From Lepidonotus clava (lineage: Eukaryota > Annelida > Polychaeta > Phyllodocida > Polynoidae), in contig OW387133.1 in the NCBI GenBank assembly GCA_936440205.1, positions 3,562,001-3,626,000 of the forward strand: 64,000 nt of DNA, given 5' to 3'. A model generated the notes under the pieces. It made no database searches. It saw only the letters and a list, made by a program, of their open reading frames with translations, and had not been told where the DNA came from. Each line of letters starts with the position of its first letter. Within the stretch, counting starts at the first letter, position 1. Shown here piece after piece: positions 56,805-64,000 of the stretch. The position numbers and the translations under genes were made by a program.

Positions 56805-56859
56805 GTTCCCGGGTTTAGGGTGCTTTGAACTAGTCTCAAAGCACCCTAAACCGGGGAAC
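56805..56859. repeat. Palindrome of about 24-bp arms, copy 2 only
   Basis: GTTTAGGGTGCTTTGA is mirrored by TCAAAGCACCCTAAAC around ACTAGTC. Copy 1 (about 38960-38990) has only the left arm. Confidence 0.85.
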
Positions 56860-57365
56860 TAGGCCATACCTGTCTGTCTCTAGTTCCGGGAACATCTTCC
56901 GAGAGGCTCCAAATCTCCTGATTTTTCGTGAGATCTCCCGATTTTTCTTGCCTTTTCTGAAAGTCTCCTGATCTCCCAATTTTTCTTAGAAACCTCCCGA
57001 TTTTTGACAATTTGATATATTCCCTTTAATTAAATACAGAAGCACATGAATTCACATGATTTAGGGGCACATTTGGCTGGAAAATAGGTATTTTCTTGAT
57101 GTATATATAGATTATTGCCCTTTTATATTGATCAACTATTTACATGGTTTCTATCAATTTACTTGTAAAATTCTCTACAAAATATTACATAAATTCACAT
57201 AAAAATTAAATCAAAATCTTTGATGATTCAATTCAATTCAGAGAACCTCCCGTTAATTTCATCAGAAGAGGGAGATCTCCTGATTTTTGATTGGCGAGCA
57301 GTGGCCAAGCTACTTTGAGACCAGGGCCTCCTGACAGTGGTAACGGCTGAGGGTACTGGTTTGCA

Positions 57366-57581
57366 AGGATGGGTAGCCAGGGGGGGTTTGGGATTCGTAC
57401 GACCCCCCCCCCCCCTCCCACACACACACCTTGGAGGAAAATATGACAGTAGATCCAAAAACTATTTTGGCATTTTCTTTTTTTTTCTTCTTTAAAAAAT
57501 CGGCCCCCCTCCCTGAAAAAAAAAGAACTAGTGATCGAAAAACGAACCCCCCTCTGAGATAAGCTGGCTACGGGCCTGGGG
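57366..57581. mobile_element. TAGCCAGG/CTGGCTACGGGCCTG TIR element
   Basis: Copy-2 counterpart of 39147-39354. The right TIR is better kept (CTGGCTACGGGCCTG), the left is shortened. Contains long C-runs and CA repeats. Confidence 0.6.
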
Positions 57582-57987
57582 ACCCACAACTGGAGGCTAG
57601 TAGTATAGGTGCCATGCGTTACATTCAAGCAGGCGCCTACACCCCCACTCCCCCCTCCCTTCCATTCACCCACAAAACCTTGATGACTGGTACAGTAACG
57701 TACCCCCCCCCCCCCCCACACACACACACACTGGGTCCTCAGTCCGTCACGCCCTGGAGGGGGCACCCTGGGCGGCAGTTTAAGGACATTTTACAAAATG
57801 CTTAGTACTTTACATATACAAAGTAAATATTTAATGTTTCTTCCACCAGGGAGAGGCCAAATTTGCAAAGGGACAGAAGAAAATCCTGTGTAAATGCTTT
57901 GTAAATTTACAAATCATAATTCATAAATTTGAAAACATTAAAACATCAATTTATACGTCGTAAATCTTGACATAAACTTAATAAATT

Positions 57988-58670
57988 GTGGGGTGGTTCT
58001 GAGAAACCGACGTGGCAGCTAAGCTTCACAGGACCACAAATGACCTGCTGGGCCTTTGTCTAAAAGCACCAGCCCCTCTCTGGTGGCTCTGGGCCAATCA
58101 GATTGCTTGTTGTGTAATTTGTTTACTGGGTCAATGTTTGGAGGTGTCCCATTGGTTAGTTTTTCCCTCCTCTCACATAGGTGAGATTTGGATTGAATTT
58201 TTTATTTTTATTTATTGTTTTTATGGGATACTATTGACCTTGTCATTTGTGGTTTCGCTCAGAGGATGCTCATCAGGTGTGTTTGTAGGCTTGCTGTCTG
58301 TGGTTCTGTAAATGATTTATATTTATTGGGCCTTCATTGGTTATGGTATGATTCACTAGGTGGCACCCTGAGTTGGGTACAGTGATTTTTTATGTATAGA
58401 GTTGAATAGGTCCCTTTGGTTATTTTTAATTGCAATCTGTTGTGGTAGGGGAAACTAGATTGTTTCAGGTCATTAAGGCCGGTGTGGATAGAAAGCCATA
58501 GGGGTTATATATTAGTTTAGTTTTCCTATTTCAGAATTTATGGGTATAGAGTACTTTCCTCTTGTCCCAGGGTCTCTGAGAATTGAAATTTTTTTTTCAA
58601 TTCTCAGAGACCCTGGGACGAGAGGAAAGTACTCTATACCCATAAATTCTGAAATAGGAAAAATAAACTA
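57988..58670. mobile_element. 683-bp insertion with 16-bp target duplication
   Basis: ATAAACTTAATAAATT is repeated exactly at 57972-57987 and 58671-58686; copy 1 (about 39743-39757) has it once. The insert starts GTGGGGTGGTTCTGAG. A long duplication is typical of target-primed (LINE/SINE-type) integration, but there is no poly-A tail; instead the right end is a long hairpin. A 99-codon plus-strand frame (58012-58311) has hydrophobic character but no recognised domain. No family recognised. Confidence 0.75.
58513..58670. repeat. Hairpin with 76-bp arms at the end of the 683-bp insert
   Basis: Left arm 58513-58588 and right arm 58595-58670 are near-perfect mirror images (a few mismatches) around a T-run. 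The right arm ends exactly at the target duplication. Confidence 0.93.
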
Positions 58671-59268
58671 ATAAACTTAATAAATTGGTAAAATTATATA
58701 TTTCTATAATTTTGGAAGCGTTTCTATGTATAATTTGGGCAATAGAAAATTTACGAACCCAATATTCATATTCATATATTTTAAAATTTACAATCTTTTG
58801 GGGCCTTAGTAAATTCATAATAATCACCATTTCTTTCTTAGTAAATTTTCCTTGGTTGAAAAATTTGCTGGTATTTATTGATTTTGAAATACAAATTTTA
58901 CATAAAATGTCCCTAAATAGGCCCCCAGATGGCCCTTGGAAAGAGGGAGGGTGGGGAGGGGGAGTGTATGGTTTGTGGTTTTAGAGACACACACCAGGGG
59001 AATCTTTTCCGTGATGCAGCTCCTTTAATGAGAATCCAGACCATCCCACCTAGTGTGGAAGTCCAAGAACACATGTAAATTGGCCAAATCAAACTATATA
59101 TAACCTTTTAACTGCAAGCGTTTAATTAATCCAGTAACAATGTCCATAAATTTAAGAATTTAATCTTGTTATTGAGGTATAGACCATGCCTATGAATGTA
59201 TGTCTTGTAGTTTATAAACGTTTTTCATTATAAAAAGTTTTGATTTAATCTTATGTGATGTGACAAGT

Positions 59269-59946
59269 TGTACAAAGGTAGAAATTAACTCATTCACTTT
59301 GCGCATATCAATGATTGAAATAATGTGAAGGTCACCAGTTGAACATAAGGGAATAATCAGAATTCTTCCAAATTATATATCTTATGATGTTACATAGTAT
59401 AAACACAGCATGTGACGCTGGTAGGTGTAAATATACCTGACGGACGGTGTTCAGCAGGGCACACCTCCCAGCCGGCGTCGCTGCTCAGGTAAAATCAATA
59501 TCAGACTGCTATATGAAGGAAGAGATCGGTGTAAGGGCGGAGAGAGAACCTTTAATGTTTGGACAATACGGATCGAGAGATTCGAGCGGTTTAGATAGCT
59601 ACGCAAGAGCAACAGGGACATCTGGTGACTTACACGAGAATTACTGCACTACTGTTGGATGTGAGACTAGGCGGACTCTTAGGAGAAAGCTTACTCTCCA
59701 CCGGATTAGAGTTGTGACACTTAGAAGACTTATCATCTTCTCACTGGCAAATGTACGCATCACCGTATCCACAAAATAAACTTGACCTACTGCCAAGCGT
59801 TGTTCATGTTATGGATTGAGCGCCCATCTCGTGAACTCACCTATCACTTGAGTAGCAATGATTAGGAACACCAATATCGACGACAGTGAATATCATGAAC
59901 AATTCCCCAATAATTACGATAAACCATAAACACAGACTAGCGTTCA
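59269..59946. mobile_element. Solo LTR (Ty3/gypsy- or retrovirus-like), 678 bp
   Basis: Begins TG and ends CA, flanked by AAGT on both sides (59265-59268 and 59947-59950). Copy 1 at about 40328 has the empty site GACAAGTCTCC. It contains a TATA-like AGTATAAAC (about 59396) and a poly-A signal AATAAA (about 59775). No internal region is present, so it is a solo LTR fossil left by recombination; the 4-bp duplication cannot separate gypsy from other LTR groups. Intact flanks and the empty site in copy 1 place it after the duplication. Confidence 0.8.
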
Positions 59947-60504
59947 AAGTCTCCAAAAATGTGTTCTGAATATTGCATTTTCTAAAAACTGTTCCTGCTT
60001 CCATAAAGAATGGTGGCCATGTTTATATCAGTTGAGTGAAAAACAAGTTCAAAATTTTAAAATTTTACATTTTGCTTAAGTTTCTATTTTCTCTGCAAGT
60101 CACTCAACTCAGAACCAAAATTCATTTGAAAGTTTATAAACTTCACCAGGGCCTAGGATTTTATTATGATTAAAATTAACCTATTTACTATGATTGTATT
60201 TATAGCATTTTTTAAATTATGATTTTCCTTTCATTGATGTTAATAATGAGAACTACATCACATGTGGAACTGAGTGGTTTATTACAACCTAATGCACTAT
60301 ACACGTCATGTTGCGAACATGCAATGCTAGTTTCAAGAATAATTTCTTCTCTATGAAAGGTGCACAATAGAATATGAATGTTCACTAATGAGAGAATCAT
60401 TTTGAAAGTTACAAGCAGCTTTTTCAAATAGTTTTTTTTTAGCTAAAAATATAATATACTTTTTACATGTATTTTCTAATAGGGAGAGTGTAATAAGACG
60501 TGCA

Positions 60505-60890
60505 CAGCCCCCTCATGCTGTACAGCCCTAGAGCAACACATGATCCAAGCCAAAAGGACAAGGGTCATACAATGACCGATGGCTCTACAGGAACCTGAAG
60601 ACGACCCCTCTTAGGATTGTATTTGTACATACAGTGAAATGAACAGTGCATATGGCTCAAAAGAACACCCTTCCCAAAACGTATACCACTCATTGCAAAA
60701 GTGTGTAATAAAGTATGAATACAATCAGAGGAAATTGTAAAAAGTGACAGTTGCATTGGTTACTGAATAGAAAACATACACCATAGTAACAAGTTATGAT
60801 CTGTTATGTAGTGCATGATACTGATCTCACACAATAGTAATATTAGGTTTGAAAACCTCTCAAGGAAGACAATTCTGGTCAAATTAGTAC
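60505..60890. other. Copy-2-specific insert of about 385 bp
   Basis: Copy 1 joins GACGTGCCAGCCC directly to GTCAGCAATTCT. In copy 2 extra sequence lies here and the text CAATTCTGGTCAAATTA appears on both sides of its right end (about 60869 and 60899), suggesting a short duplication. Type unknown. Confidence 0.5.
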
Positions 60891-61530
60891 CCCTTCAGCA
60901 ATTCTGGTCAAATTAAAGATTGCTGGCAAACAATATCTAACATTGTTAAGAATTTTCCAAATGACTGATCACTTTTTGACAGATATCTGAGTATGATGCT
61001 CAATGATAAGTTCAGTTTTGGTAGCCTACATGAAGATTGTTAAACCATTCAGTCCAATTTGCCCAGTGGAGGTTACCCATAATACATTGCGTTTAAGGGG
61101 TTCCTGTTTACTTTAAACTCTTTTAATAATTAATTTATAGCATGGGAAAATCTGAAAAAATATTATATATTCTGTTTAGAATCTCTGTATTGATATACCA
61201 AAAATGAAATTGTTAAAACATTATTCTACAAATTCATTCCATTTTGATAGATTGAGAGGTCTGGCATTGTTGGCCTATTTTCTAGTATAATCTGACGTAA
61301 AGGAAGTTCACAATTCTGAGGAAAAGAAACATCTTAGTCACTAAAATTGGTGAATTAGAAAAAAGACCACATATTTTATATCATGTAAAAATTATGGGCA
61401 CTATTTAGGCATAGTAACTCCATAATACATTTTTGAAGATTTAAATAAGTGAAAAAAATTACTCCTTTATCTTGGCGATTCTCGCAGACCAGATTCACAA
61501 TCTCTGCTAGGTGAATGCGAGAGTTACTCT

Positions 61531-61772
61531 TTAAGGCCTCTTCTTGACCATCATCCTGGTACCTGTCAGTGAGACGCTGTAACCTTTCCAGGTTTTCCAG
61601 TTGATACCCTTTGAGCTTTGAATGCTGCCATAGACACCATTAAGATTGGAATAATGCCAGAATTTGTACCACCAGGCTCCAGTCTGCATCTGAGCACAAT
61701 GACGTGAATTGCGATCATTATCCTGGTCCTTTGTAGAGAAGTCAGACTGGTTGTGGTAGGTGAATGAGTCAC
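61531..61772 (-). CDS. Duplicated FReD last exon (paralogue, partial in window)
   Basis: Same 242-base length, acceptor TTGCAG and stop as exon 5 of the gene at 42195-48807, with an open frame. 26 base changes give 14 of 80 altered residues against 8 silent codons. The calcium motif is kept (DQDND), but WWYKDCHY has become WWYKFWHY, losing the canonical second Cys of the last disulfide while keeping its partner (RHC). Seven of the 14 changes fall within the 20 residues equivalent to 257-276. Other exons are not found up to 64000; they would lie to the right. It may belong to a second gene, serve as an alternative last exon, or be a decaying copy. A frame extends upstream to an ATG at 61860 with a hydrophobic start. 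Confidence 0.75.
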
Positions 61773-62076
61773 CTGCAATGACAAAAACAGAGCTAATCCA
61801 TGAAGCTAACAGTATTGATATGAGAAGACCCACAGTTGGTCCTTCACAGAAATCTGACACAAAACTATCAGCAAATTCAGAAGAAATAAATCTTCAAAAG
61901 AATTTGAATATATTTTTTTTTATCTAAATTCTGTTTTAGATAATTGCTCACTTTGGCTCAAGACAGGATCAATTGATACTTTAGTTGAAATCATAATTTC
62001 TCAGACTACTTTAAACCGATTTAAAGCACATTCATCCATGTCAAACCATATTTCATCAAAGGAAATCAAGCACATA

Positions 62077-62806
62077 CAGTAGAAACCCTCTAATGTGACC
62101 ACTTAAGGGACTGAGCCAAAAGTGGTCTTTAGGTGAGGTGGTTGCCTTAGTGAAGGATATCTAGGTCACTTTATAGAGGTGTTCATATTGGGTGGGATTA
62201 GTAGTGCCTGAGATTATGGTTTATGTTGACGCACACACCAGGTGCAGAGGGCCAAAAAGTATGTGCCTATCCACAAATCATTCATCTTTTCCTCATTTAA
62301 GCATTCAATGTGTAGAAAAAGCACTGCACATCATTATGCACAGCATTAAGAATCATGCACCCGGCATAAAAATCATGAACCTGGGGTGCAGGGTGCACCC
62401 TTAATTTCGGACACTGTTTTGGGAAGGTGCAGTCATTATATTCAAATAATCATTTTGGGAAATGGCGAGTTTGATGACATTGTAATTCATGGCAATATTC
62501 TAATTTTTCAGATTGAGAAGTGAAGTGTTGAGAGGTAGTGAAGTGACTGACAGGACTTCGAAATTAACCTTTCAAATAGTAATTACGAATTGGAGCACTA
62601 CTGAGAAGGTGGGAATAAGGTGGCGTGCCCGCAATATAGGGGTCAAATAGTCATTTGAGACTGAATTAAAAGTGATCTCTATGTGAGGCCCTCACCAAGA
62701 GCAAAATTAAACATGAATAAGAGGAAAGTATTCCATTCTGACTGAAAAGTGGTCTTTGACTGAAATGGTCTCCTTAGTGAAGTGGTCGTTAGGTGGGTCT
62801 CTACTG
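62077..62806. mobile_element. CAGTAGAAACC TIR element (TA-flanked), copy 2
   Basis: TA-CAGTAGAAACCCTCTAA at the left and TTAGGTGGGTCTCTACTG-TA at the right. This copy keeps both ends and shows the TIR that is damaged in copy 1 (42738-43480). It includes the nested 213-bp element at 62203-62415. Confidence 0.75.
62203..62415. mobile_element. 213-bp nested TIR element, copy 2
   Basis: AGTGCCTGAGATTATGG mirrored by CCTTAATTTCGGACACT. Identical length to 42859-43071. Confidence 0.7.
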
Positions 62807-63195
62807 TAATGACAAAATCAGTATTTTTAAATATCTATATTTGGCGCTATTTAGCCTATTGATAATTATATAATTAATATATATTATATGTGCCTATCAA
62901 ATGAGGGTTACAGAAATAGAACAAAATGATATCAATATATTCACCTCATGGGGCTGTAAAACATATTTAAAAAACGGGTCTTCCAAATGAAAAAGCCAAT
63001 AAATGTAAAAGAAAAGTATAAGCAGATTAAATATAATGTGCAATAAACCCACTTTTACCCACAACAGTCTAATATCACACAGTTATCATGTCTAGTATTG
63101 CCCATCATATCTAAAATAAAAAAAAAATTCAAATGAAGATGAAAATATTACAAAATATGAAATCGATGTATCAATCATTGATACCTTTCAAGGCC

Positions 63196-64000
63196 AGGAA
63201 AAACTAATAATCTATTTTTCTTATTTATATGACACATATCAGGGTTATATCCTGGATAGAATATGTTTTATGTCACATATTTTAGAAGAAATTGTCAGAA
63301 AATATTAAATATTAATGATTTTGTACTGAAAAGTGAGAAAAATGCTGAAGGACAGTAGAATTACACTTCATGGTTGCCGTCAGAGGAGGAAGGATCATAT
63401 GTATTCAATAAATTCATTAAATGTGTTTGATATTTTTTTTCTAAAATATTAATTCAGGCTTGTATCACCCTCCCTAATCAGGTGAAAATACAATGCTTAT
63501 CAATATTAAGTAAATATGGAGGTTATAAAGTGATATCATGATTTAGTTCAGTTAAAATTGATTATATAATTTTTGATTTTTCACATATTTTTCCATATCT
63601 CAGGGCAAAAAATGTGTTATAATCCACTGTGCACCATACAACTTTTCCATAAAGTTCAAACCCTAAAAATTAAGTTCTTTTTTGCCTGAAACAGCTGAAT
63701 AAAAGCCACATTCTCATCCCTGAGTCAGATGTTATTTGATATGTTATCAACGGCGGTGCCAAATTAATATCGCTGGATTACATCCCAAAATGGCAAAACA
63801 CCACACCCACACGTCCATCACTAAGCTTATGTCAGTGGACATTAACCTAACAGCAGCAGGACATAACTATAATTGAGTATTTTTGCATGTAGTAAAATCC
63901 CTTTTTATGTTTCAACCATCTTGAAACCACCTTGAACTTCCCCCAGTATGCAAAGGAAGCAGGAGGTACCACAGTTATGTATAATTTGATTTGTTGGTTG
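63196..64000. other. Unassigned AT-rich end of window
   Basis: Similarity to copy 1 has ended and the expected FReD exon 4 is absent. No gene recognised. Confidence 0.45.

Larger units (their letters stand above)
53046..63195. repeat. Segmental duplication, copy 2
   Basis: Same orientation as copy 1 (37456-44220) but about 3.4 kb longer because of insertions at 53600-54639, 55027-55980, 56053-56390, 56430-56558, about 56905-57288, 57988-58670, 59269-59946 and 60505-60890. It lacks the copy-1 segments 40390-40965 and 43714-44065. Similarity fades at the CATTGATACC text (63177). The left boundary falls inside the small frame at 37255-37503. Confidence 0.93.

Noticed and set aside
59447-59779. 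110-codon frame
   Set aside because: Lies wholly inside the solo LTR and shows no known domain.

Overview
This is a eukaryotic window of about 64 kb with a single 200-base assembly gap (31561-31760). It looks like the genome of a marine invertebrate, with an amphioxus-like deuterostome as my best guess, but that is inference. The hints are one intron-rich fibrinogen-related (FReD/ficolin-like) gene, very dense short terminal-inverted-repeat (TIR) elements, many long G/C homopolymers, a 5 kb minisatellite, and CpG-rich islands with CTCF-, NRF1-, E2F- and E-box-like sites. No bacterial features, CRISPR arrays or rRNA genes are visible.

Left half (1-31 kb): I recognise no intact protein gene. 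It holds a possible Penelope-type hammerhead remnant (535-568), an inverted pair of a recurrent TIR family (1732-2437), a minisatellite of about 89 units of 58 bp (5707-10886), a LINE reverse-transcriptase tail (about 17930-18540), several TIR elements with clear 5-bp target duplications, and a series of CpG-rich, repeat-poor islands (about 3.4-3.6, 13.3-14.5, 14.9-15.4, 17.2-17.8, 19.5-21.0, 22.3-22.7, 23.1-23.8 and 28.4-28.6 kb). These islands share an unexplained motif, (A/T)TGTCGTCTGCT, usually near TTCCCGCG. This is the most unusual signal in the window.

Middle (31-37 kb) is AT-rich and mostly featureless apart from TIR elements.

Right half (37-64 kb): the one convincing gene is a five-exon, minus-strand fibrinogen-related lectin-type gene (42195-48807; 317 residues) with a signal peptide, a short Cys motif, a coiled coil and a complete fibrinogen C-terminal domain. 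The block 37456-44220, which contains its last exon, has been duplicated to about 53046-63195. The second copy carries a diverged last exon (61531-61772) that has lost a disulfide cysteine and is most changed near the expected ligand pocket. Both copies have since collected independent insertions (piggyBac-like, solo LTR, hAT-like, and a 683-bp insert with a 16-bp target duplication and a long terminal hairpin), so their comparison gives empty-site proof and relative dates for these elements.

Exon joins, splice sites and the amino-acid comparison were worked out by hand from the sequence. Family assignments of mobile elements rest on terminal repeats and target duplications only.
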